The notes under the pieces were generated by a model that saw nothing but the letters and a program-made list of their open reading frames with translations, did not search any database and was not told the origin of the DNA. The position numbers were made by a program, and so were the translations under genes. From Bacteroidota bacterium (GTDB lineage: Bacteria > Bacteroidota > Bacteroidia > Flavobacteriales_D > Crocinitomicaceae), in the NCBI GenBank assembly GCA_024280195.1, contig JAJRQP010000223.1, positions 1 to 13,451 of the forward strand: DNA of 13,451 nucleotides. The letters are read 5' to 3'. Of the stretch, positions 1 through 6,725 are shown one piece after another (positions within the stretch are counted from its first letter, which is position 1; each line of letters begins with the position of its first letter).

Positions 1-2
1 GA

Positions 3-131
3 ATGGCGAAATCAAATAAAAAATGGAAAAAGCCAGTGTTAATTACTGCAATAGTTGTTGGTGGAGTTACAGGTGTAATAATTATTTACAGGGTCATTCG
101 TGCTTATTTAACTGATAAATTAAGTAGTTGA
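3..131 (+). CDS. Small single-pass membrane protein, 42 aa, possibly 5'-partial
   Basis: An ATG two bases from the window edge opens a 42-codon frame ending in TGA. The peptide has a lysine-rich start (residues 3-10, KSNKKWKK), one hydrophobic stretch at about residues 12-29 with a GG pair, and a short polar tail ending in LSS. This is the pattern of a small inner-membrane peptide with a cytoplasmic basic N terminus. The frame stays open to the first base, so the ATG could be internal to a longer gene, and no ribosome binding site can be judged. It is the only plus-strand gene candidate in the window and is convergent with the lipoprotein gene that follows. I do not recognise a family. Confidence 0.45.
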   Translation: MAKSNKKWKKPVLITAIVVGGVTGVIIIYRVIRAYLTDKLSS

Positions 132-190
132 TTTAGGAAGAGAAGGGTGATTCCAAATTATAGAGATCTATTGAAACAGTGGAGATCCTG

Positions 191-302
191 AAAACGGGTT
201 TGCCTGCGGAAATCTCGTAATTTTGGCTACCAACACGGCTTTCACTTGACCTTGTTGCTGAGCCTGTCCAAGTTTGGCAGTTCGTATACTTAGCTATCAG
301 CG
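191..302 (-). repeat. Intergenic repeat, copy 1 (direct repeat of 11306-11426)
   Basis: About 112 bp, alignable with 11306-11426 in the same orientation. The best-conserved part is 250-302, containing a 'ctgagcctgtc' core and the stretch tttggcagttcgtatactta, which is identical in both copies. The far end is also shared (aaaacggg at 191-198 and at 11306-11313), while the middle is looser. It lies about 30 bp beyond the stop codon of the minus-strand lipoprotein gene. It encodes nothing I can recognise. The core resembles short interspersed repeats common in Flavobacteriia, but the family assignment is from memory. Between 132 and 190 I see no gene or signal. Confidence 0.7.
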
Positions 303-331
303 ATTAATTTTTTTATTCATACTAACAACCT

Positions 332-628
332 CTAGTATAATTCGCATACTACAGTTTCAGTAGCTGTACGTTGAGATTCTCCAGTTCCATAGGTGTTTAT
401 AGCAACTTTTTCAAAATTCTTACAAGAAGTTCTGGCGTCATCCTCCTTAGCCTTATAGGTGTTTTTAAAACTACTTGATATTGTTGATTGAGGATGATAA
501 TTCCCATATTGAATATATGCCGTGGTGATATAAGTCTGTTGGCAAGAGCATGTGTATTCTTTTTTGCATGAAAGTAATGCTGCTCCAATTATTAGGAGAG
601 AAAATGGCAATAAAAATGTCTTTTTCAT
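332..628 (-). CDS. Small cysteine-rich lipoprotein, 98 aa
   Basis: The protein begins MKKT, has a hydrophobic segment at residues 4-17 and a lipobox ALLSC placing the lipidated cysteine at residue 21, so it is predicted to be an outer-membrane or surface lipoprotein processed by signal peptidase II. The mature part starts CKKEYTCSC, has a serine/threonine/tyrosine-rich middle, then a SCKNF motif and a final VVCELY. The arrangement of a CxC pair, a lone cysteine and a terminal CEL is typical of a small Bacteroidota lipoprotein family of unknown function; paired cysteines suggest disulfides. The first 27 codons are nearly identical in DNA to the lipoprotein gene at 3003-3209. The ATG at 628 follows an A-rich leader without Shine-Dalgarno. 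It lies 81 bp after the 710-1075 gene on the same strand. Confidence 0.85.
   Translation of the reverse strand: MKKTFLLPFSLLIIGAALLSCKKEYTCSCQQTYITTAYIQYGNYHPQSTISSSFKNTYKAKEDDARTSCKNFEKVAINTYGTGESQRTATETVVCELY
548..628 (-). repeat. 81-bp direct repeat, copy A (lipoprotein signal-peptide DNA)
   Basis: Aligned with 3129-3209, 80 of 81 bases match. The single difference (557 versus 3138) changes GAA to GAC, that is Glu to Asp. Identity starts at the ATG and ends just after the TACACATGC codons; upstream leaders and downstream coding sequence differ completely. Confidence 0.95.
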
Positions 629-699
629 GTTTTTTTTGATTTAACTCTGTTTTTTTTAGTGTATCTAGGCTCCACTTTTATTTAAAAAAAAAAAAGAAA

Positions 700-707
700 C
701 AAATTTA
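700..707 (-). promoter_or_regulatory. Candidate Bacteroidota -7 box (TAAATTTG) for the 332-628 lipoprotein
   Basis: Read on the minus strand, TAAATTTG matches the TAnnTTTG -7 consensus of Bacteroidota housekeeping promoters. It lies between the stop codon of the 710-1075 gene and the lipoprotein start, giving a leader of about 65-70 nt. I find no TTG at the expected -33 spacing, so the call is weak. A run of twelve A bases on the plus strand (684-695) lies immediately downstream in the direction of transcription. Confidence 0.25.
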
Positions 708-709
708 TC

Positions 710-1075
710 TTATAAGAAAGAATAATCCATTTTTTGATGAATACGCAATTTATTATTTAATTCATAGTTTGCTTCTGTAAAAACCCAATTTATGGTTACT
801 TGATCAATCCACTCTAAGAAGTACACAATAATGGTAGATCTGTCCTCACTTATGTCAAGTTTGAATATTCCTTCTTTCGTTAAGCATTTCTCTGAAATAA
901 AATTAAAATCACTAATTGTGAATAATTCTCCTTGGATTTTTTTCACTTCACTTGTATAAACATTGACATTATTGATTCTATTTTGAAACATTGCATTTTC
1001 TAATTTAGAACTCCATGTTTGAGACTGAGAAAATATGGTGAAAAACATATAAATAGTTGTAAGTAATTCTTTCAT
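710..1075 (-). CDS. Small secreted protein of unknown function, 121 aa
   Basis: Residues 1 to about 19 form a signal peptide (MKELL, hydrophobic TIYMFFTIF, then SQSQ as a likely cleavage region), with no lipobox, so the product is probably periplasmic or exported. The mature part is about 100 residues, rich in beta-prone and aromatic residues, with a single cysteine near the middle (EKCLTK) and a WxF motif in INWVF. I do not recognise the family. The ATG lies only 3 nt after the TAA of the upstream T9SS cargo gene, so the two are almost certainly co-transcribed and probably translationally coupled. This suggests a partner or accessory of that cargo protein, but that is inference. Confidence 0.8.
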   Translation of the reverse strand: MKELLTTIYMFFTIFSQSQTWSSKLENAMFQNRINNVNVYTSEVKKIQGELFTISDFNFISEKCLTKEGIFKLDISEDRSTIIVYFLEWIDQVTINWVFTEANYELNNKLRIHQKMDYSFL

Positions 1076-1078
1076 CTT

Positions 1079-2917
1079 TTATTGTTTAATAAGTTTAATT
1101 GTTTTAGAATAATTTTCACTCTTATATCGTAGAAAGAATACTCCAGAATGGTAATTTTTCATATCTAATTCATATTTGATGAAACCTGATGTATAAACTT
1201 CATTACTCGTAATAAGAGTTCCGTTTAAATCCGTGATGGATATTGTTCCTTTGATGTTTGAACCAATTTCGTTAATTTCTATAACAATCTTATTTATTGT
1301 AGGGTTAGGATAAAGGTTGATTAAACCTTGTTTAGTAATTTTTCTGTCAATTACAATAATTTCACTTAATTCATTTTCTCCATTGAAATCAATTTGATTG
1401 AGTTGATAGTAGACTACTCCTGTTCTTACGTTTAAATCATCAAATTGATAATAGCTAAGAGTTGTAGAATTCCCAACACCGTATACTTGTCCGATTGCTT
1501 CAAAATTAACTCCATCATAAGATCTTAGTATGGAGAAGTAATCATTATTACTTTCTGATGCAGTTTCCCATTTTAGAATGTTTCTTTCTTTAAGTGAAAA
1601 ACCATAAAAATTAGACAGATCTACAGGTAGAGGAGTTGCTGTAAATACCCAGTTTGATACTGTAAAATCACAGGCGTCTCCTGAGAAGCCATCTACCATA
1701 AGAACATAAGTACCACCTACAGTTAAAGAGGTGGCAGTTACCGTTCCTAATGCGGTTGTACTTGGACTGTAACAATTAGATACTAAACTTAGTATATCGC
1801 AGCAACCATTTATGTCTTGCGTAATTTCATATACAGCAGCTTGTATTCCCATGTTAGATACACAACCAGTAATACTAATAAAATCAAAAGTTTCAGTTGT
1901 ATTTAGGGCTGTAAATTGATACCATGTGTTGTTCTCAATACTTCCACAAAATGTAGTCGCTAAATTCCCAGGTATATCAGGAGTGTAAATAGCCGATGTT
2001 GAAGATGAAAAATCACCAGGTCCTTGAGTAATTGGTTGAGGACCTTCACAATAATCAAGCGTTAAAGGAGTTCCACATGTTCCAATTTGCACAGCGCATA
2101 TTCCGAAAGAACCATTATTGTTATTTCCGACTTCCCACATTCTAATAAATACTTGCGTACCTACAGCCAGGCTATTAATAAGGACAGATGGCATAGCACC
2201 ATTTGGGCTGTCATCATCATCACAATCAACTAAGGTTAATGCCCCACAGGTACCGGTGTAAATAGCCATCCCACCATCAAGTACTTCATCAATTTGAGAA
2301 TCAATTAATAGATTGCCAGATGCTGGAATCGTGGTTGTAAACCAAACATCCCCACCAAGATAACCAGCACAACCAGGAATAGGAACTCCAGGGGAAGCAG
2401 TTGCATTATCATTTGTAAACGTTGAGTAAGAACATGTTGCTCCAGCGACTAGCGTTATGGCTCCGCATGGAAGATCATTGGGAGGGGGAGGTAAAGGTGT
2501 TATATTTGACCAAAGACTAGCGTTGCACGTGAAGTCATTACCACAAACAGCTCCAATAAATGAAGAAGAATAATATGTTCCGTTATAGGTTGCTGTAAAC
2601 GAAATAGGGCTAAATCCAGAAGCTACCGCTGTAAAAGTATTATCGTAAATTGTAATAAAATCTCCACTCCCTCCTGAATAGCTCACAGAATATTGTTCCC
2701 CAGAAACAACTCCTGTCGCTGTGACATACTCATCAGGGAAATTACATGTTTCAAGTACTGTACTGTTTCCAGGAGTTGGCGCAGGATTACTTCCAAATCC
2801 CGCGAATGGAAACGGGCATTGTGAAAAAGTTATAGTTGTCGAAATACAACATAAGAAAAACGAAAACAGCAGATTCTTATATACTTCACTTGATGATCTA
2901 AATATAGCTTTATTCAT
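1079..2917 (-). CDS. T9SS-secreted multidomain cell-surface protein, 612 aa
   Basis: A signal peptide (about residues 1-33, ending ITFSQ) leads into a cysteine-containing beta-rich domain (34-132). After a proline-rich linker (PLPPPPND at 141-148) comes a domain with the PPPND...C...A...L pattern and GGDVWF (188-193), common in Bacteroidota surface proteins and related to pre-peptidase C-terminal jelly-roll modules. A second similar module spans about 290-425, and a fibronectin-like spacer about 432-525 (VDLSNFYGF, WETASESNNDYF, YYQLNQIDFNGE). Residues 535-612 are a type A T9SS C-terminal sorting domain (LYPNPT, ISITDLNG, YHSGVFFLRY, KTIKLIKQ). The product should cross the outer membrane by the Por secretion system and be attached or released. 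No catalytic domain is visible; adhesion or matrix function is inferred. The gene begins 23 nt beyond the tail of the 3003-3209 lipoprotein frame. Confidence 0.92.
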   Translation of the reverse strand: MNKAIFRSSSEVYKNLLFSFFLCCISTTITFSQCPFPFAGFGSNPAPTPGNSTVLETCNFPDEYVTATGVVSGEQYSVSYSGGSGDFITIYDNTFTAVASGFSPISFTATYNGTYYSSSFIGAVCGNDFTCNASLWSNITPLPPPPNDLPCGAITLVAGATCSYSTFTNDNATASPGVPIPGCAGYLGGDVWFTTTIPASGNLLIDSQIDEVLDGGMAIYTGTCGALTLVDCDDDDSPNGAMPSVLINSLAVGTQVFIRMWEVGNNNNGSFGICAVQIGTCGTPLTLDYCEGPQPITQGPGDFSSSTSAIYTPDIPGNLATTFCGSIENNTWYQFTALNTTETFDFISITGCVSNMGIQAAVYEITQDINGCCDILSLVSNCYSPSTTALGTVTATSLTVGGTYVLMVDGFSGDACDFTVSNWVFTATPLPVDLSNFYGFSLKERNILKWETASESNNDYFSILRSYDGVNFEAIGQVYGVGNSTTLSYYQFDDLNVRTGVVYYQLNQIDFNGENELSEIIVIDRKITKQGLINLYPNPTINKIVIEINEIGSNIKGTISITDLNGTLITSNEVYTSGFIKYELDMKNYHSGVFFLRYKSENYSKTIKLIKQ

Positions 2918-2939
2918 AGTAAATAAATTGAATTAATAT

Positions 2940-3002
2940 TTAATTTAATTCGCAAATTGTCTCGTAAAAACCAATAGAAGAACTATTTGGATCTGAATAC
3001 TG
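2940..3002 (-). pseudogene. In-frame C-terminal tail of the lipoprotein, cut off by TAG
   Basis: Directly after the TAG of the 3003-3209 gene, the same frame stays open for 20 codons and ends in TAA at 2940. It reads QYSDPNSSS, then IGFY, then ETICELN. The ending TICELN closely matches the true end of the paralogous lipoprotein (VVCELY), including the terminal cysteine expected by the family pattern. Restoring the TAG to a sense codon would give an 89-residue protein with the full cysteine set. The tail is therefore best read as the original C terminus of the gene. Confidence 0.75.
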
Positions 3003-3209
3003 CTACGTAATCTTTGCCTCGTTGCAAGCGGCACGTGCTTGATCCTTTGTTGCATTTTCAATTGTATAATTATCTACTGTTACAGTAGTAACACCTCCAA
3101 GACACATCCTTATCTGTGTTAAACAACTGCATGTGTAGTCTTTTTTGCATGAAAGTAATGCTGCTCCAATTATTAGGAGAGAAAATGGCAATAAAAATGT
3201 CTTTTTCAT
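3003..3209 (-). CDS. Small lipoprotein, 68 aa, apparently truncated by an in-frame TAG
   Basis: The signal peptide and lipobox are identical to those of the lipoprotein at 332-628 (lipidated cysteine at residue 21, then CKKDYTCSC). After that the two proteins diverge; this one continues with a short threonine/valine-rich segment and a DQARAACNEAKIT end. The paralogue has a comparable DDARTSCKNF stretch but continues for some 20 more residues to a terminal cysteine motif. Here the frame stops with TAG at 3003-3005, although family-like coding continues behind it to 2940. It is probably a recent nonsense mutation, giving a short form lacking the last cysteine. With the full frame, the 1079-2917 gene would follow at 22 bp, consistent with one operon. 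Confidence 0.75.
   Translation of the reverse strand: MKKTFLLPFSLLIIGAALLSCKKDYTCSCLTQIRMCLGGVTTVTVDNYTIENATKDQARAACNEAKIT
3129..3209 (-). repeat. 81-bp direct repeat, copy B (lipoprotein signal-peptide DNA)
   Basis: Second copy of the 548-628 sequence, in the same orientation, 2581 bp away. One mismatch in 81 bases. The repeats bracket the 1079-2917 and 710-1075 genes. Confidence 0.95.
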
Positions 3210-3293
3210 AATCTTATATTTAATACGCCCTACTCATTTGACTTTTCGATTTCGGCACTATAATCTTGAACAAGATACCATCCTCTTATTTCA

Positions 3294-4667
3294 TTATTTC
3301 TTAATAATTCTAACTGAATGAGATTTACTCTGATCAGAAACATTGACTATGTAAACACCATTAGCAAATTCACTTAAATCAATAGACACAGTTGAATTTT
3401 GATCTAAATTCTCCAAAGAATTGAAAATTAACTTTCCAGTCAAATCTCTTACTTCAATTGATAACTCTCCAGAATAGTTCAATGTTGAAATTGATAACTC
3501 TCCACTTGTAGGATTAGGTGATATTGTAAATTCTGATTCAAAACTAGATTCATTCAAAGAAATAGTGTTGATTTGAACACATTCAGATGTGTCGCTGCAA
3601 CCATTAGTTCCTGAAACAATTACAGCATAAGAACCAGTTGTTGTGGCAGTAAACGTTTGTCCTATTTCTCCTGAAATTTGAGTATTGTTGTTATTACAAT
3701 CAATCCATTGGTATTGTGTTCCTAACGATGTCTCATTGGATGTGATAACAGACATGTTTGTGGAGGTCGTAGTGTCAACTGGTGTATTGACTGTTAAGTC
3801 TAAAGAAACAATACTGTCGCATCCACCGACTGCACCTCCAGTAAATGTATATTGAGCCGAATTGTTGTTAGATGTATATGTAGTACCATCAATCCATGTA
3901 AGTGGTCCACAGTTATCGATTACATCTGTTGTTTGAACATTTGTAGAAAATATTCCAGGAACCCATGCTGTAGCTGGATTCACATTCATCAAAGTAAGGT
4001 CATTACCGTTTCCTGTAAGGTCAGTAACTGTTGTACTACCTACTCCATCATCAAAACGATAGTACGCCAAAAGTCCAGGTTCATTTCCAGTCAAGTTTGA
4101 AACAACGTTGGCGTTAATCTCTGTTTGTGTTCGTGCAGTTTCCCAGATTCTCACATCTTCAAAAGCTGTATTTGTGTATTGTCCACCACCCGTCCAATTG
4201 GCTCCAATAGTAAGGCCGTAAGCATAGGCAGAATTGGTAACTAATGATCCAGTAGTTGGTATTGTTGCCACCATGATTCCATCAATATAATAGATTCTTT
4301 CAGATCCGTTATAGACTAATGCAACATGATGCCAACTACCAGGACTTAGAACACTGCCAGGCCCAGAATTAGCCTGAAGCGGCATTAAACCCGCCGTTGA
4401 GTTAGTAAAGCTACCATCAACCGCCCATCCACCTAAAATTACTTCTTTATTTTGTCTTATCGATACATACATTTCATTCGCGAGGTAATCAGCAGAATTA
4501 ATCCACATCTCAATTGTATAATTGGCAAAGGTGTAATTGCTAAAAGGCGTCCAGAGATAGTCGTCCACACCATCGAGTTGAATAGCAGTAATGCATTGAG
4601 CATTTATTGTGGTACTGTTTAGTATTAATGAGCCCGCAATAATAAGTGTTGTAAGAAATATTTTCAT
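3294..4667 (-). CDS. T9SS-secreted LamG/concanavalin A-like domain protein, 457 aa
   Basis: Signal peptide at residues 1-24 (ending TTINAQ). Residues about 28-232 form a LamG/concanavalin A-like lectin fold: ALDG-type start (IQLDGVDDYL), TIEMWI, WHHVALVY at 112-119, YYIDG, then FEDVRIWETART at 169-180 and LLAYYRFDDG at 199-208. Next comes a repeat module seen in Bacteroidota surface proteins (CGPLTWIDGTTYT ... GGCDSIVSLDLTV, 253-293) and an Ig/PKD-like module (QYQWIDCNNN ... GSYAVIVSGTNGC, 318-357). Residues about 378-457 are the type A T9SS sorting domain (ISPNPTSGEL, EVRDLTGKL, FANGVYIVNV, HSVRIIKK). LamG domains often bind carbohydrate or protein ligands; none can be named here. The ATG at 4667 follows an A/T-rich leader. 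It has its own intergenic region on both sides. Confidence 0.92.
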   Translation of the reverse strand: MKIFLTTLIIAGSLILNSTTINAQCITAIQLDGVDDYLWTPFSNYTFANYTIEMWINSADYLANEMYVSIRQNKEVILGGWAVDGSFTNSTAGLMPLQANSGPGSVLSPGSWHHVALVYNGSERIYYIDGIMVATIPTTGSLVTNSAYAYGLTIGANWTGGGQYTNTAFEDVRIWETARTQTEINANVVSNLTGNEPGLLAYYRFDDGVGSTTVTDLTGNGNDLTLMNVNPATAWVPGIFSTNVQTTDVIDNCGPLTWIDGTTYTSNNNSAQYTFTGGAVGGCDSIVSLDLTVNTPVDTTTSTNMSVITSNETSLGTQYQWIDCNNNNTQISGEIGQTFTATTTGSYAVIVSGTNGCSDTSECVQINTISLNESSFESEFTISPNPTSGELSISTLNYSGELSIEVRDLTGKLIFNSLENLDQNSTVSIDLSEFANGVYIVNVSDQSKSHSVRIIKK

Positions 4668-4716
4668 AATAGTTATGTATTTAAAAAGTAAGAATTCAAT
4701 TTATATAAGAGGACGC

Positions 4717-4730
4717 CAGCAATATTGCTG
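4717..4730. promoter_or_regulatory. 14-bp perfect palindrome CAGCAATATTGCTG upstream of the LamG gene
   Basis: A perfect 14-bp inverted repeat lies 50 bp upstream of the LamG gene start. On the plus strand it is followed by CTTTTTC, which would suit a weak terminator for plus-strand transcripts, but no plus-strand gene is present. In the direction of the flanking genes there is no T tract. An operator is possible. A second small hairpin, with minus-strand stem GCTTA/TAAGC and loop GCGA (a GNRA tetraloop), spans 4752-4765 across the stop codon of the next gene upstream. Confidence 0.3.
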
Positions 4731-4759
4731 CTTTTTCATCCGTTCTTTTTAGCTTATCG

Positions 4760-5146
4760 CTAAGCGGCTATCTTATCAAGAACCTTGGACATCTCTGCAA
4801 ATGCTTTCTTTTGAGGTCCAATTAATACTGCATCTTTTATTAACCCTGTAATCGTATTAAGTAAGCTTCTACGTATTCTAATACTTTTTCCGAAGTATGT
4901 ATTCATCATTTTGTTCGGTATAACGTAGGTCATTTGAACTTTGTTCTCCTTATTGAAATACATTTTCATACCGTGCATTGAACTTTTCTTAACTAGAATA
5001 CACTTTTTCATTTGACCATTCTCATCTGTCCTAATATCCCAAATGTCATATTCTTCAGAGCAAGTATAAGAGGAATCTGTTTTTACAAAGTCAAGAAGTT
5101 TTTCTATTGAATTGTATTCGCTTTTAATTGTATTAATTTTTTCCAT
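4760..5146 (-). CDS. Hypothetical cytoplasmic protein, 128 aa
   Basis: I chose the ATG at 5144-5146 (MEKINTIK). A frame extension to an in-frame TTG at 5150-5152 adds only two residues and is less likely. There is no signal peptide, lipobox or membrane segment. The N-terminal half is mixed and aromatic (EEYDIWDIRTDENG), with a single CILVKK patch; the C-terminal half is basic (KSIRIRRSLL) and ends in a likely amphipathic helix (KKAFAEMSKVLDKIAA). I do not recognise a family. It sits 35 bp downstream of the lipoprotein gene at 5182-5748 on the same strand, so the two are probably co-transcribed. Confidence 0.75.
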   Translation of the reverse strand: MEKINTIKSEYNSIEKLLDFVKTDSSYTCSEEYDIWDIRTDENGQMKKCILVKKSSMHGMKMYFNKENKVQMTYVIPNKMMNTYFGKSIRIRRSLLNTITGLIKDAVLIGPQKKAFAEMSKVLDKIAA

Positions 5147-5181
5147 TTTCAAGTTGTTTAAGATTTATATTTAAGAAAAGA

Positions 5182-5748
5182 CTAATAATTCATATTTACG
5201 AATTCTCCACTTAGTTTATAAAAGAAAGAAAAAGTAGTACCTCCACCTTCTGGTTTCAACTGAACAACATATTCCGCTTTAGAAGTGTCTCCATTATCAG
5301 GGTACTTTATATAAGCTAAACTTAAAGTCGGATTCTTTATATTCTTTTCAGATTTTAGTTTTGTGCTTGAATGCTCAACGAGCTCTCCTAATTTAGAAAG
5401 GCTAATATCATCTTTTAGCTGAAACATAAAATCTGCGGCTTGACTTCCTTCTGGAACTTCAAGTGTAATTTCGGAGGTTTGATTCCAATTTCCTTGAACT
5501 AAATTCCATTCACCCATTTCTAAAGAAGAAGGATCTTTGGTTACGGTTGCATTGACTGTATTTCCAATTGACTCTATATATACAACTGTCAATTCTGTAT
5601 AATAGGCATCTGCACCAAATTCACTTTTAATATTCTGTTCGATAGCAGTAAATCCTTCAGCATTTGCTGGTTGGTCATCTATTCCTGATCCACATGATAC
5701 CAATGTTGCGAATGTGATTGCGATTACTGTAAAGCTTAATTTTCTCAT
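5182..5748 (-). CDS. Lipoprotein of unknown function, 188 aa
   Basis: Signal peptide II with lipobox LVSC and lipidated cysteine at residue 19 (MRKLSF, hydrophobic TVIAITFATL, then CGSGIDDQ). The mature part opens with a predicted helix (GFTAIEQNIKSEFG) followed by mainly beta segments (YYTELTVVYIE, NATVTKD, SEITLEVPEG) and ends in TFSFFYKLSGEFVNMNY, a beta hairpin-like tail. There is no cysteine after the lipidation site. I do not recognise a domain. It is separated from the response regulator gene by 242 bp, so it probably has its own promoter, and it leads into the small gene at 4760-5146. Confidence 0.82.
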   Translation of the reverse strand: MRKLSFTVIAITFATLVSCGSGIDDQPANAEGFTAIEQNIKSEFGADAYYTELTVVYIESIGNTVNATVTKDPSSLEMGEWNLVQGNWNQTSEITLEVPEGSQAADFMFQLKDDISLSKLGELVEHSSTKLKSEKNIKNPTLSLAYIKYPDNGDTSKAEYVVQLKPEGGGTTFSFFYKLSGEFVNMNY

Positions 5749-5775
5749 TTCTTTATTTTTAAATTGTTTGTATTT

Positions 5776-5801
5776 ACTCTAATTAGAGTGCGTTTTCACT
5801 C
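5776..5801. promoter_or_regulatory. Palindrome and overlapping stem-loop upstream of the 5182-5748 lipoprotein
   Basis: ACTCTAATTAGAGT at 5776-5789 is a perfect 14-bp palindrome centred about 35 bp upstream of the lipoprotein ATG. Its right arm overlaps a second inverted repeat, GAGTG (5786-5790), a 6-nt loop, CACTC (5797-5801). It could be an operator or two mutually exclusive leader structures. The rest of the 242-bp gap (5749-5990) shows no open frame, RNA gene or clear promoter that I can support. Confidence 0.35.
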
Positions 5802-5990
5802 GTTGTTGAAGTAAAATTAGGGAATAGAAATGGAGTAAAAAATAGAGAATAAATTTCCGTAGCCTTAGAAGCAATAAGCGTAGTAATTGATTAAATATGC
5901 GTTGTTTGACAGGATGTAGACCTGGAATTATAAGTTATAAAGCCACTTGTTTTTTGATGTAAACGCAACTCCCCATTTAGTTTATGGATG

Positions 5991-6725
5991 TTATTTATTT
6001 CTTTTTAGGAGAGAACTTAAAAAAGAATCTTTTTTTCTAGATGAAACTGGAATCTGTTTCCCATTCTTCAAATGAATAACTCCAGACTTATCATATTTAT
6101 CGATGTATTTTAGATTCACCATAAAGGATTGATGAGGCCGAATAAAATTTGCACTTATAAGCTGGTCTTCAAATTCTTTGATTGTCTTTGAAACCATGTG
6201 CTTTTTTTCATTGCTGCAAAAAAATGTTGTGTATCCTTTGTCTGACTCACAGTACATTAATTCGTCTAAATCAATTACTTGAAAGCTATCATGGAGCGAT
6301 AAAACAAGACTTGAATCATCATTGTTCCATACTTGTTTAACTTTATCAACTTGTTTTGTTTGTTCTGAAATTGTTATTTCAGCAACTTTTTTTAACGCTA
6401 CTTCTAATTCATCAATATCTACAGGTTTCATAAGATAATCAACCGCGCCAATTTTTAAAGCCTGTAAGGCATGCTCTTCATATGCTGTGATGAAGAGAAT
6501 TTTAAAAGATAAGTTCTCCGTTTGTGCTAAGAAATCAAATGCAGTTCCATCTGTAAGGTTAATATCCAAGAATACTAATTTAGGCTTGCATGCGTTGGCA
6601 ACAATGACGGCTTCTTTGACAGATTCACATTCTCCTAAGATGTCCACATCAGCATCAATTAATTGAAGCAAGCTAATTAAACCTTTTCTGATGTATTCTT
6701 TATCTTCTATTATTAATGCTTTCAT
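5991..6725 (-). CDS. LytTR-family response regulator, 244 aa
   Basis: Residues 1 to about 120 are a receiver domain with the acidic pair E7-D8, phosphoacceptor D54 in VFLDINL, T80 in FITAY and K100 in LMKPVD. Residues about 140-244 are a LytTR DNA-binding domain (ELMYCESDKGYTTFF, KTIKEFEDQL, FIRPHQSFMVNLKYID, IPVSSRKK). It is the expected transcriptional output for LytS-type kinases. Its ATG overlaps the stop codon of kinase 1 (ATGA), so it is the last gene of the operon that starts at 11132 and is translationally coupled to the kinase. No extra domains, and length is normal for the family. The regulated genes cannot be read from the sequence. Confidence 0.95.
   Translation of the reverse strand: MKALIIEDKEYIRKGLISLLQLIDADVDILGECESVKEAVIVANACKPKLVFLDINLTDGTAFDFLAQTENLSFKILFITAYEEHALQALKIGAVDYLMKPVDIDELEVALKKVAEITISEQTKQVDKVKQVWNNDDSSLVLSLHDSFQVIDLDELMYCESDKGYTTFFCSNEKKHMVSKTIKEFEDQLISANFIRPHQSFMVNLKYIDKYDKSGVIHLKNGKQIPVSSRKKDSFLSSLLKRNK

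Noticed and set aside
191..302. Integron-like attC site
   Set aside because: The repeat lacks convincing paired RYYYAAC/GTTRRRY core sites and no integrase is present.
397..588. Second minus-strand frame inside the lipoprotein gene
   Set aside because: It overlaps the lipoprotein frame, which has a signal peptide, lipobox and paralogue; the alternative has none.
2721..2936. Plus-strand open frame of 71 codons
   Set aside because: It lies opposite the T9SS cargo gene start, has no family features, and follows the codon phase of the real gene.
3003..3005. TAG recoded as an amino acid (pyrrolysine or suppression)
   Set aside because: Other genes here, including kinase-linked hutU, also use TAG as a normal stop (12726-12728), and no recoding signal is visible; a nonsense mutation is simpler.
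4752..4765. Rho-independent terminator after the 4760-5146 gene
   Set aside because: The hairpin has only a 5-bp stem and is followed on the coding strand by A residues rather than a T tract.
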